NCBI RefSeq assembly: GCF_000002985.6
Contig: NC_003284.9
Coordinates: 4,464,001 to 4,528,000, forward strand
Length of the DNA stretch: 64,000 nucleotides
Reading direction: 5' to 3'
Origin: Caenorhabditis elegans
Lineage: Eukaryota; Nematoda; Chromadorea; Rhabditida; Rhabditidae
The notes below the pieces were generated by a model. It was not told the DNA's origin. It made no database searches and worked only from the letters and a program-made list of their open reading frames with translations. Shown piece after piece: positions 48,342-60,238 of this stretch. The number at the start of each line of letters is the position of its first letter. Positions within the stretch are counted from its first letter, which is position 1. The position numbers were made by a program, and so were the translations under genes.

Positions 48342-49977
48342 GTATGTTTTTGGCAAGAAACGTGGAGACTGTCCGTTGTGTTTTATACGATAATTCCGAG
48401 TTCTGAACTAGACTTAACGTCAACAGACATTCTAAAAAACTATTCCTTACATTGAAAATGAAGAGGTTTTCTGTTCTAAATGATTTTATTGTAATAAATA
48501 TTTCTTATGTTTCTTAATCTTATGTAGACATGAAAGCTGTTTAGTTGTTCTTTTGAAAAGAAATTAAGATGAAATGAAAGAGAAAGGAAGCAACGGGTTT
48601 TTCGATTTTTCTTCAAAATCAGCTGTTGACATTTCTTATTATATGGTTAAAATTGATATTTCTATTGAAAAAAAACATCAAGTTTGAAATCATTTTCGAA
48701 AACTGAAGTTCAAATTTCTACGCCTCTTGTGTTCATCTTAACCTAAATTAAAGCTTAGCTTAACTCAAATAAGACTTTTCAAAGTCTGAAATTATTAAGT
48801 CTAGATACACCTCCCCCTCCCCCTCACTGTTCTTTTTTACTTTCAATCGATCAATATCTGAACAGTATACAACTACGCTCTCCACTCTCATTAGAAAATA
48901 ACAGTGTACCTTTTCGATGCGGTACGCGTCGCGGCACGCAACGCGGCACACACGCAGCGCAGTCCCATCTACTTTTTCTCGGTGGTTCATTGCACACCGA
49001 TCCTCACCCAGCACACAGTTTTCTCTCCTTAACAGTTGGGGCTGACATTGCTAACTCTTCCCTCCGCTCACCTGTTTATTCTCCTTTTTCTAGTTGTCTC
49101 GCGGTCTGCGTCTTCTCATTTTATATACATTTAGAGTTTAGGGTGAGAACCCAATTTTTCATGGTCCATTTTTGTTGGCTAAATTCTTTACATGTTGAAT
49201 ATTTTAAATGCTACCACATTTGGACTTACTCTAGAATAAGTTATCTTAAGACGAGTTATTTTAGACTAGACTAACCAGTTAGGAATATTTTATCAATTTC
49301 CGATTTTGAAACCCAAAAAATCAATGTTAATTTAGCACTGAAACATGCTGGTAGGCACTCAATATTTTAAGCTTCTAGCTAGAACACTTAGGACTTTACT
49401 TACGGAATAGCCTTTTAGACTTTTAGTTAGCCGTTTGGGGTTAGGAAAAACAAAGAACCCTAGAAGCTATGTTTCCGTTGAGAACCAATGACCATCTATC
49501 TTTCAACGAACATTTCACCTAATAACAGAGTCATGAGATTGTGACTTGTAAATATTTTTTTCCATCTTTCCCCTGTTTCAGTCGTCATTTGAACGTTCTC
49601 TTTCTTTTCTTCCTCGACAGTGAAAATAATAAACGTAAAAGGTTTTAAAATCACCCATTTTCAAATTCCATCGTGTAATTTCTTATCACAATAGTACCCA
49701 CAATCGCTTCTCGTTTCCCAGCAGTTATCTTAAAGCATTAGCCAACATCTGTTGTCCGGCCGTTCTCATCTCTTCCGCTGTCTACGTCTCTATCCTTCGT
49801 CTCACTAATTCACCCTTCTTTTCTCTCTCCGTAGGGCTAGGGTGCGCGCCTCGCGGCCAGTAGAACTGTGTTGTAGATGCGAAAAGAGTGCGGTCTACTT
49901 CTAAGCGCAGACATATTGTCAACGGGGGCTGCGGACGACGCGGGAGCCGTCAGTTTTGGAAGTGTAGTACTCGCATT

Positions 49978-49999
49978 CCCCCCCCCCCCCCCCCCCCCC
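49978..49999. repeat. 22-nt poly-C (poly-G) tract
   Basis: A run of 22 C residues on the plus strand, about 110 bp upstream of the spr-3 ATG. The complementary G run can form quadruplexes. In C. elegans such tracts are known substrates of the DOG-1/FANCJ helicase and delete in its absence. Confidence 0.9.
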
Positions 50000-50091
50000 A
50001 CATGCGCTTCGTTTTCCCTTGACTTCCATTATCACTGTCAATTCTCTTGTCAACTGCCATTTGTATAAATCATCAATCCTATGTTAATATT

Positions 50092-50098
50092 ATTTCAG
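50092..50098 (+). other. Probable trans-splice acceptor of spr-3
   Basis: ATTTCAG ends nine bases before the spr-3 ATG after an AT-rich run. It contains the usual SL1 acceptor consensus TTTCAG. It could also join to the upstream exon at 48276-48341, but that join would place a TAG directly in frame. Confidence 0.5.
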
Positions 50099-50107
50099 TA
50101 GAAGACG

Positions 50108-52453
50108 ATGCCACCTCGCAAGCGCAAACTTGAGGAGTTGAAGAATGAACAAGGAGAGGTAGGACAGCGTTGAGATTTTTTTTCAAAAACTTAATGATTT
50201 AATTTTAGCAGGGGTCATACAAATGCCATCTTTGTGGACAGTGCTTCTACCGTGGATGTGGATTAGCAAGTCACCTGCGACGACACGCACCAGTCACATT
50301 TGACTGTGAGCATTGTGCTTACACGTGTAAGCACAAATATGCGTATGATCGTCATCTGTTGCAATCGCATCCTGAGCTCGTGGAATCTGGCCCACTAGTT
50401 CGAATGTTTAAGAATGAAGATGAAGATGCTCCAATGCCGATTCTCGAGCGAGAAGCAGATGTATCCGATGATGCCGTCAAGTATGAGGCACTCTCTTCTT
50501 TCTCGGAACCTGAACCAATCAGCTACAAATGTCCATTGTGTATATCCACGTTTGGCAGTCACGCTAGAGCAGTCTACCATATTTTGTCACACCGTGTCAA
50601 GTTGTATCAAGCACCGAAAAGCCTGAAATTCTTCTCGAGGAAAACAATGCAAGCTCTTGGAGGATTTCGTTTAGAGTCGCAACTGATGATCAAATGGAGA
50701 TTACAATACGATAATCGAAGTGTGGACGAGAAGCGAACACGGTTATGGCGGTATATGGAAGAAAATTTTGGACATGAACATCTGAAGCAACCAAAGCTGG
50801 AAAGTGATAATCCTTCGACAAGTAGCTCTTTTGAGTGAGTTTTTTGCCCAACGAGCTTTTGATAGAAAAAAATAATGTTAGAAACCATGAGTCACTTTTT
50901 CATTTCAAAATTAATATACAATACTAACCACATCTTTCAGATCACAAACAAACTTGAACGATTCTTCGATAATCAAAAAGAAACTTGTGATGAAGTGTGG
51001 TACTGTTTTCGGTCAAAGACTCATTCACGACAACACCCAATATTATTTGTGCCGCAATTGCCCATACGTTTCGTGGAATGTTTCTTCACTGTGGCGACAT
51101 TTCCGTCATCATATTCAAAAATCGAAACAATCTTGGACGTGTATCGCATGCTCATACAGCTCATCGAGCCGGGTGAAAATTGATCTACATGTGAAAATGC
51201 ATAAGGAAATGCCGGAAATTGATTTGGAGGTAAGAAATATATCATCATAACCAAAATTAAATAATTTTATTTAAAAAAAAAATTTCAGTTTGCAACTTGG
51301 CTTCGCTATGAACGAAGAATCAACAAGAACGACTTGAATAAACCGACTAACAAAAAAAAGAAACCCGATGGAGGAAACGGTTCAAATCACAGTGATATGA
51401 GAAGTCTTCACGCATTTCTTAGTCTTAAAAATTCTAAGAACAATGTTGTCAAACACGATATCGATGCTCCAACTTTGCACCCATTATCCCCAGCGCCCAA
51501 GCTGGTCGCGATGACTCAATTTGACTTCGGAGAAATTGTCACTTACAAAAGCGTCAATCCGCTGCACCAAATCAACAAGAACAATAGCAATCCGACGGTC
51601 CTGCCGAACAAGCGAAATAGCATTAAAACCAGTAAAAGTGATACTCAAATCGCGCTCAGCGTTAAGCAGTCTAGTAGTATGAAGATGGTGAAAGTTTCTC
51701 CTGGAAAAGTTTATCAGCTTCCTAAGACGTCCAAATTTTACCGACCTGAATCACCTGACTCATTAGCATCAAATAATTCTGCTCACGGAGACGAGATTGA
51801 GTCAACGTCTTCAGATCAATTCCAACAATCCGTGAAAGTTCCAAAGTACGAAGACTTTTTGAACATGAAGCCAGTTATGCCATATTTCCAAAAACAACGA
51901 CATCCACTGGAAGCGATTGCTATGTACGAAAAGGCAAAAAGGGAATACGAAAAGAATCACTGTTTCCCGAATCTTCCAATTTTCGAATTCAACATTGAGT
52001 ACAAGAACTTGCATCCACTCGCCAAGGCACAGTATGGGAAAAACAATATGAAAGAGTATTTTTTGAATGAAATGGAAGTAGAGAGTAAGTTAACGAGTCT
52101 TCAACGAAGTACATATTCTGAAAAAAACTAGAACATTTTTATCAAATGGCTCTTTTTCAGAATCTCGCGAATGCACTGACTGCCCATTCAAACACAACGA
52201 TCTGCAGCAGTTCCGTCTCCACCGTGACAAGCATTTCTACGGTGGATCACACACCTGTCCGGAGTGCAACTATTCATCGAACAACCATAATCAAGTGGTC
52301 GAGCACACGTTTGTGGATCACTATTTGAGCGATGTGAGATTGGTTGAAGGGCTTCCGTCTTCGGATTCGGAGGACGATAATATTCCGGTACCTCCTGATA
52401 CTCCGCAGCGGAAGAAAAAAGCGCCGAAGCGTGGCAAACGTCGTGGCTGGTAA
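50108..52453 (+). CDS. spr-3: Seven-finger C2H2 transcriptional repressor
   Basis: Nuclear zinc-finger protein of the REST/NRSF-like group; in worms spr-3 loss bypasses presenilin (sel-12) mutations by derepressing hop-1, acting with a CoREST/LSD1-type complex. Five exons, 50108-50158, 50209-50834, 50941-51229, 51289-52084 and 52161-52453, join to 684 aa. C2H2 fingers in order: two in tandem at the start of exon 2 (YKCHLCGQCF, FDCEHCAYTC), one later in exon 2 (YKCPLCISTF), two in exon 3 (YLCRNCPYVS, WTCIACSYSS), two in exon 5 (RECTDCPFKH, HTCPECNYSS). The exon 4 region (about 265 aa) is finger-free, Ser/Lys-rich and probably disordered or protein-binding. The C-terminus is basic (KKKAPKRGKRRGW). 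ATG chosen because it follows the acceptor at 50098. The protein matches my recollection of spr-3; function is from the literature, not the sequence. Confidence 0.9.
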
Positions 52454-53993
52454 AGATTATATTTTATTAAATTTTATCAAGTTTTTTTAAAGGTAATGTT
52501 TAAATTTATTTTAAATTTAAATTTATTTTTGTTTCTTTTTTTTTCAATTAATTGTTTTTAAGTTTTTCAATGTTAGGTTTGTCGTTTAATTTTTTTCAAA
52601 TTTCTAATAATATTCCCTTCCCTTCCCATCCCCGCTCAAATAGCTGCCTCATAGTTTAGTAAATTTCTAAATAATATTATTTCAATACCATCACATATTG
52701 TCAGCGCTTTCTGTCATTTTTTTAATTTTCATTCATCCTGGTACCTCACTTTTGGCACGTGTCCAACAACCACCCTGACATCAACCCACCCGGACTTTCT
52801 CGACTAGGTTTTTTTGAAATTCTTCCCCCATTTTATTTTCTTTGACCATTTTATGTTTGTGTTTTGAATGAAATGTGTTTTCGAATTTTTAAAATTTGTT
52901 TTAGACTTTGGAATCTGGGTAAAAATATATTACTGAATGTCGTCAGTTTTGATGCTTGCACAGCCAACTGCAGATACACAAAAGGCAAAATTGCGGACTT
53001 AGGAGTGTTGGATATACGGAAATGAACATACGTGTTAATCAGTTTAACGGATTGCAAATTCAATGGGTTTTCAAATTTTCAGATATATTATATGTAGTAT
53101 CGAAGCAATTAAGGTAAAAGCGATAGATATAAACATTATGAAGCCTGTATGAAATTGGCTTCTATTAAATATTTACATTAATCGAATAACATTTTACAAC
53201 TTGCAACGTATGACTCAATCTTTTATAAACGCCAGAAAACCATTTAAAACGGAAGCACCGATTTTAACACTAATTTTTCAAACAAGCCGGATCAGACTAA
53301 CACGGACTAAACTTAGACATAGATAAAGTGTTGAAAAAGAACCTATATTGACATGTGAGTAGCTAGGACTGGTCTGAATACATCAGAACAGGAAAAAATA
53401 ACAGAATATCTCTTACCAAAACTATAAATAGAAAAAAAAGTTGATCAAGGCTGTAGCAGTTCAGAGTAAAGCCAAAGTAAGATATTGATAAGGAGAGTTT
53501 CTCAGAGTAAAACCATGTGGATTAGCAAAAAATGCTGAAACTATTTCGTCGAGCCATTCCAATTCAGAAATCTTACTGTCAGATTTTTCGACACTTTTTG
53601 ACTGTCGCATATCCAAGACGTTCCTGTTTTTGAATTATACCGAAGATTTTCGGAATTCATTTGGCTTTTTCTCTGACTTTTCATCTTTTATGGAAAATCT
53701 AGTAATTCTGGCTTCTTCCAATTCTTTACAGTTTGTTTGAATTTTCTGGATACGAAGCATTTTATTACACAGGTACAGAAATGGTTATCTCGAATAAATA
53801 TAACACTTTAGTACGGATAGGGAATGAAATTGACATTATTCACAACGATTTTCAGCATCTTTTGAGTAGTTGGCTAGCCAGCTGTTTTGATTTACAATTT
53901 ACAATTTGTCGTTTTCCTCTTGCTCCTTTGTTTCTGAAAAATGTATAATTTCATATACATATAAATTCAGAAAATTTGTTGAAAATACAACGT
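52454..53993. other. Convergent 3' region of spr-3 and TOM1-like gene
   Basis: 3'UTRs of two convergent genes and AT-rich spacer. I see no further gene; open stretches at 52851-53063 and 53733-53948 have no splice context or conserved content. Confidence 0.55.
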
Positions 53994-56900
53994 TTACTCA
54001 CTTTTCTCACTCTGATTCTCAAGCCACTTCTCCATTTCAGCAGCTTCGTGCTCGGTTGGCAACTTGTTGCTCACAGCGGCTGCAAGTCCAACGTCGGTTT
54101 GTGGCTCAGCGTTTGCCTTGTAAGCATCCTGAGAGGTTGAGGCGCTGCTTGATGGCTCTCCGCTGGCAGCAGTTACCTCTGAAATTAGATAATTCAATTT
54201 TGTTTTTCTTTTCGTAACTTACTGAGGGCTGATAATTGGTCACCCAAACTTTTTCCGTCACCCATATCAATTAGATCACGAGCTTCGGCGGCTTGCTTTT
54301 CCCCGTCGCGGTTTGACACAAAACGATCATATTTTTCAAAAACACTGTTCAATGAATCATTGACCATAAGAAGTTCATCTAAAACACAAGATTTTAGTTT
54401 CAGTCGCAAAAAACACCCATTCTTACAAGTAACTTCATCATTGCTCACGTAGCGGATCAGGTCCAGCACGCGTTGTTGCATGTGACGGCAAGTGTCGTTG
54501 AGGTCCGATAGCAATTGCAGCTCGTCGGCGGTCTCCTTGCGTGGCACAACGTCGGTGAGCGTCTCGCGGAACACTTTGATGTTTTGATTGACCACGTCAA
54601 GGTCTGCCCGCAATTTGGTCAATTGCGCTGGTGTTGCGGAGATTGGCTCTTGTCCCTGCTCGCGGATGGTGAGAACGTCGTATGTCTAAAATGTAGTAAT
54701 TGTTACGTGTTTTTTGAATAAAAAAACAAACAAACTTTGTAATGAAACTTTTCAAAATTTTTCAGAAATGTTTCATGACGGTTCAAAATTTTCAACAAAA
54801 AAAAAACGCTAAGTCTAGCTAAAACTCCAATTTTGATTACTTTTCCGTACCGCAGCAGCTGGAAAACAATTTTTGTTGAATTATCATCCCTTATCGAATT
54901 TTTGGTAGTAATTTTTGAACATTCCGTTGACTAAGGTACTTTTAAAGCCGATAAGGCAATTTTTGGTTAGATATGACTTTGGATGTATTTTAATCGACGA
55001 ACCAACGTAAGATAAACCCACTAAATATTACAACAAGATTGCTTGAAAAATGCTATGATACACCTGCTGATGTATAAAAAAAACAGGCCAAAAATGGATA
55101 TTTTAGCTAGAAGTAGCGTTTTTTTTTTGAAAATTTTGAACAATCATAAATAATTTGTGAAACATTTTTTAAAAATCTCATAACGAAATAAGCTCATTTA
55201 AGCACATCTTATGTCTATACATTGACATAAACGCTTTTCGTTAGCCCTCCTATACAAAACTCTATTCATATTTGTTATTGACTAGTGACGCTGACGCTTT
55301 CACAACTTTGAATAATAATAATAAAGCTTGAAATCACAAAACAATATCTACCGATTGGGGGTTTTGTTGGCCTTGCTGTGGTTGTTGTTGCTGTTGCTGA
55401 TTTTGTTGTTGTTGATCATCTAGGGTTGCCGGTGGAGGTTGATTAAATACTGTCTGAATTCACAACACTATATGTATGCGCTTCACAACAATGATCTTCA
55501 CAAGTATACAAAATACTCACTCGTTTTGGGGTTTTAATTGGAGCCAGAGTATCAAGATCAGCCGCCGGGAATTCGACTCCCTTACTCTTCAAGTCATCGT
55601 ATGATTGTACAACTCCGGCAAGTGTAGGATCCCCACGGAAAGCATCAGCCCATGCTTGAATCAAGCTCAGAACTCGTTCTTGGATTATTTGAGGTGCGTC
55701 GAATTTTGGGCCGATGAGCTTGATAAGGTCCTGAACAAAGTCCTTGTTGCAGACTAGAACGTGGAAATGATGGTTGCAGTTCTTGACTGCGGTTTCCAGA
55801 ACCGTCAAGGTGTACATGACAACTGCGTTGTTTTTGGACATGGCGTTGTGAAGACGCTTCTTCAGGGCTCGGACAGCATCACGTGGTCTGAAAATTACAG
55901 ATTAGTATTTATAGTTTTTTTTTTCTTGATATTTACCCATCCTCGGTTCCATTAATGAAATCGCAGATTTCCATGTTAAGTCCCCAATTCTCGGTGGCCA
56001 GTAGGTTAGCATCGGTGGCCAATTCTGGAATTAACGAAAATGTTGTATGATTTCTTCTAATCTACGTGCAACAATGCGTCCCTCCGCAATCTTTCACTTT
56101 CGCCTACTTCCTTCTTTTCAATGTTTTCAGTTCCTTTTTCTCACAAGTCGACGTGTCACTATCGAGTAGTGCGCAGTCTTTCCCGAAGACACCCCACCTC
56201 AACGGAAACCGGTTCGAGATGAGAGATGAGAAGAGAACTGGAGGCCCACTGATGGTGCTGCTGGTCACTCTAGGCAACGTGTAATTTCGCAAGCCCACTT
56301 CTACAATATCCGTAATAATCCGGATTCCTCCGTTTTCAACGAAAATTTGCCTCTAACAAATAACGCATAATTGCAGCGGTAAAACTGGCCCGTTTGTAAT
56401 TTACAAAGAACAAATAATTAGGAAACTATTCTTGAGAAGAACTTTTTCATCATATGAAAATTTTGATTATATGTAAACAAATGTGGCAACATTTGACATC
56501 TTGATTAATGTGAAGTACGGCCAAGGGGGAAATCATTACAAAATTAACAAATATCATAGTGAAACCTTTCAAAAATTTTTGAGCCAAAAAGTGGTCTAAA
56601 CTGAGTTTGCACAACTTTATAAATAATCTAAAACACTGTTGTATGCTCCATGCGTGTACCTCTACAATGTATATTTTAAACAAAATTAGAACTAAAAACC
56701 GTCGCAAAAAAGTGAGTTTTGGGTCTCGCCACGATCTCTATCCTAGTTGAAAGTTCCAAAATTTACAGATTTGTTAGTTTGATATAAAAATAAACATAAT
56801 CAAGACTACGGATTTTGGAATACTGAAGAGATCAGAGAAAGCTAGGATTTATCAGAAAACTTATTCAAATCCAAATTTTAATCATTCGTTTTAGTAGATG

Positions 56901-58039
56901 CAATCCATAACAGCTCACCGATTTTTCTTCCAACTGGAGTTGCGAATGGGTTTCCCTGGAAGAAATCGGACACAGATTCTCCAACTTTGGCAACAGTCTC
57001 GCGTGCGCTTTCCGCAGCCTTCGAAACTTGCTCACTAACGTTGCTCATTCTGAAATAAAATCAAGATTAGGGATCATGGAATACAGAACTGTAAATATGT
57101 TAAATGTGAAGGTTGATATGACAATTGATGAATGGGAAGGTAATTTATGATTGTTAAAAGTGTCAGAGATGAAAATTCGAACAGGTTTTTTTAGGATAGT
57201 TGTTAATCAAGCAAAATGTAAGATGTATGATGGATCTGCTTGAAACGTATTCAAGGTTTTGAAAAAATGTATATAAGCCGCCTTAATTTCGAATTCATCT
57301 AAAACAATGTTCAAATGTGACACCCAGTTAGCAAAAATCGATGGGCATGTGCGCGAGCTAGTACTAGTAAGCAAGAGACGTGGGCTCTCGTTGCTCACTT
57401 TGTTTTCTAGTGGACACTATGGGTGCCAAGAACGCCGACGACAACAACAAACATTTTCATCGGGAGCCCTGGAAAATGACGAATGTATGCATTACCATTG
57501 TTGAAATTTGGACTGGAAGCGCAATGGATGAAAAAACCACGCTATTTCGAAGCTCATTTCTGATGCTGGGGCACAACACAAAATTAAATGAGACGAGGAG
57601 GGGGAGAAGGGATGGAGAGCATGCATGTTTTGTTGTTCACTTTCGAAAAAATGTATCGATTTTTTCTAGCAAATGTTTGAAGTAAATAACAACTTTCAAA
57701 TGTGATAATTAGTTATCAATTCAGTCAGTTTATCAAAAAAAAGTACGTCATTAGCATAACTTTGCCGTATTTGCATGTCTAGGAAATTTTAGAAACTAGA
57801 ATTGCTAAAAAGTGGTTTAAAAGTTGCGGGACGCCGAAAATTGGCTGAGAAATTGTCAAAAATTTCCAAGTGACGGAAAACCGTATGTTATTGTGATTAG
57901 TAAGACGATTTCGCAATTTTATATATATTTTGTCACAAATCTGAAATCACTCGTGCTATTTTAGGTGTAAAAGTCACATGTTATTGCACAAACACGAGCA
58001 GAAAATGAATTAAAATTACCTTCTCGGTTTTTCAGACAT
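53994..58039 (-). CDS. TOM1-type VHS-GAT endosomal sorting adaptor
   Basis: Orthologue of TOM1, an adaptor that binds ubiquitinated cargo and clathrin on endosomes. The core model starts at 57048: exons 57048-56919, 56024-55937, 55887-55521, 55453-55352, 54685-54427, 54378-54223, 54178-53994; 428 aa. The VHS domain covers about 35-165 ([53 protein letters not shown]). KTPKRTVFN matches the same junction in TOM1. Then a Gln-rich linker encoded by exon 4, a GAT three-helix domain from about 247 to 345 ([45 protein letters not shown]), and an acidic Ser-rich tail. A short upstream exon, 58039-58020, encodes MSEKPR plus two bases and splices in frame to the acceptor before 57048, adding seven residues; the coordinates here include it. 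The 57048 start could instead be used after SL trans-splicing. Confidence 0.9.
56541..56720. repeat. Degraded ATATCATA-family repeat in TOM1-like intron 1
   Basis: AAATATCATAGTGAAACCTTTCAAA followed by AAAAAGTGGTCTAAACTGAG matches, with changes, the left half of the copy at 28757. The right end is not recognisable. Confidence 0.35.
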
Positions 58040-60238
58040 TGTCTTCAACTTTGTCTAGGTATTTCGAAATTTCAAAAAAACTCCACCTGACCCACAAATC
58101 AATACTAGTAAGTTAGTAAACACAACAGTATGGGAATTGGTTGATATGTACGTTGCGAGACTTGTTTGTGCTTATCTTTTTCCCCTCTCTACTTAACAAT
58201 CAAATAACCTGCAAAACACTATGGATTTTTCTCTTCAGTTTGGGGCAATTCTTCCAGAAAACCACCAAAAAAGACCGCAATTTTGCTAACGGTCTTGTTC
58301 ACACTGGTAGATAAGATAACATTGCGTAGGTCGATCCTACCGATCAAACGGGAGATATATGGGGGGAGTAGGAGAGAAATTACGGGAAGAAGGCTATCGA
58401 GCGGCCTTGACACGGTGCTTGACTTTTTGGCGAAACGTATCAGTTGACCTCTATTATTTGGGCTATACAGAGATGAGGTATGATGGACAGAAACAGAAAA
58501 ACACACACAAAGGGTATTGATGAGAATCATAGACGGTGACAACGCCAATTCAATGAGCAGTAGATGTGCAGGAGACGTGTCTCGTTCAGTTGGAAACGAA
58601 GGCGAGACGTGAAAAGAGTGCGTGGTTGCGAGAGACGCAGTGATAGAGACAAACTGGATAGGTTATGAGAACGAGAACCACTCGGACTGAGGCCATTCGT
58701 AGAATGAAGAATGGAAGTTGTATCTGTCTTTTAATAGACTCAAATGAAACTGAAGAAAAAAAGTACAAAACATAAGACACTATATATTTTTTTTCATATT
58801 GAAAAAGAGTTTGCAAATTTTCTTGAAATTCAAAAATTCTGTTTTTCGTGACAACACTTTTTGCTTACTCATTTTGTAAAATTTTAACGTGGGCTATTGT
58901 TTTTGTGTTTAAATATTTATACTACATTTTTGAAAATTATTATTTTCACATTGCCACGTGAACTCAAAATTTATTCATGCAAATTTAGAATAAAATCTGT
59001 TCAACTAAGCCTATACGCCTCGTGCAGAAGTCCAAATTTGAAAGGTAAACCTAAACCTAAATTTGATCATGAACACTGAGCCTGAAAGCCTGTAAACCAT
59101 AGGCAAAGCCTAAAAACAGCTTACAAACCTTTCTCTGAAATTATGTCTGAATACGTAAGTTTATTATATGAACTAAGCTTTACAGCTAAATCTATGTTTG
59201 CAGGCTCAGTTTTGAACGTTAATAACTTTCGAATCCACATGGAAATTTAGATATAATTGAATAAAAAAGTCCTCGTTAATATTTGAAAAAAAATGTTGTC
59301 AATTTACGAATCCTTTTTTTTCGCCTAAAAAGGAGAATGTCAAAAGTACTAAATAAAAAAACAAAACATTCAAGAGCAACTAAGCAGTTTTTCCGAAATT
59401 TTTTCCAAAGTTCCAAAGTCAACCTTAACCTTAAGCTGCAGAATTTCTGATGTTTACCAGCTACTACGAAACAAAAACGATTCTCATAGATGATTTCCCA
59501 TTTTCGCACACAAAATGTTGGCATCACAAACAAAGTGAGCACAAGTATGGAGAGAGATTTGAGAGCACAGACATCAAAGAATAAACTATGTTCTTTGTTC
59601 TTTTTAAACTACTTTGAAAAAAAACAAATGAATTTACATATTTAAAATGTTGCAATTGCAATTTCATGATGGAAATATTGGAAAATGTCTATAAAATAAC
59701 GCAGACAGTGCCAATCAAAAGCTTTTCTCATCTACCCAGTCGGTTGAGTGAATGAAAGGAAACATATAATATCAAAGCTGGCGTGCCAATTCCTTTTTGT
59801 GCTCGGCTGCATTATTTACACTGCCGGTGTTTCCGCGCTCCTTCTCATCGACATAATTTCCCTCATTTCCTCTCAGTCTTCCGCGCAGTTCCATCCATCG
59901 CAATCCGCCTTCTTGCCTAAATTTGTCTGACCCAATACTCTAACTAACTTTCATTTATGTCCAATGCATTATTCTCTCTGTAGGTGACCCAGTGTCCTTC
60001 CTTTTTTCTCTCTCAAGATGTGAGACCCCCCCCCCCTTTTCTCCTCAACGGCGAGGGGCTACGTGAGTTTCCGCTGTGTGCGACGCGTCCTTGCCCGCTC
60101 TTCCCAAACTGCACGGCCAATGGGGTGCCGGGAGGCGGGGTAGGGGCGGGCCAATCGACGCGTTCCACGACTAAGTAAGCGTGGACACCCCATCGTCTGC
60201 AGAAGAGGACACTCTCGATCCATTCGCTATTCATCGTG
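58040..60238. other. Divergent promoter region of TOM1-like gene and pdi-2
   Basis: AT-rich spacer flanked by CT-rich promoter-like DNA. On the pdi-2 side it becomes GC-rich from about 60020, with an 11-nt C run at 60026-60036 and an ERSE at 60151-60169. No gene supported between; open stretches are chance frames. Confidence 0.55.
60151..60169 (+). promoter_or_regulatory. ER stress response element (ERSE) of pdi-2
   Basis: CCAATCGACGCGTTCCACG is an exact match to the CCAAT-N9-CCACG consensus bound by NF-Y with ATF6/XBP1 at chaperone promoters. It lies 70 bp upstream of the pdi-2 ATG in a GC-rich proximal promoter. A second CCAAT at 60117-60121 has a nine-base spacer but GGAGG instead of CCACG. 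Confidence 0.7.

Larger units (their letters stand above)
46754..50107. other. Intergenic between rhi-1 and spr-3
   Basis: Holds the rhi-1 3'UTR, then AT-rich DNA, then a candidate upstream exon pair for spr-3 (donor at 47861; exon 48276-48341), a GC-rich promoter-like block at about 48900-48970, a CT-rich region, and a 22-nt poly-C tract. Open minus-strand frames at 47574-47836 have no recognisable content. Confidence 0.5.
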
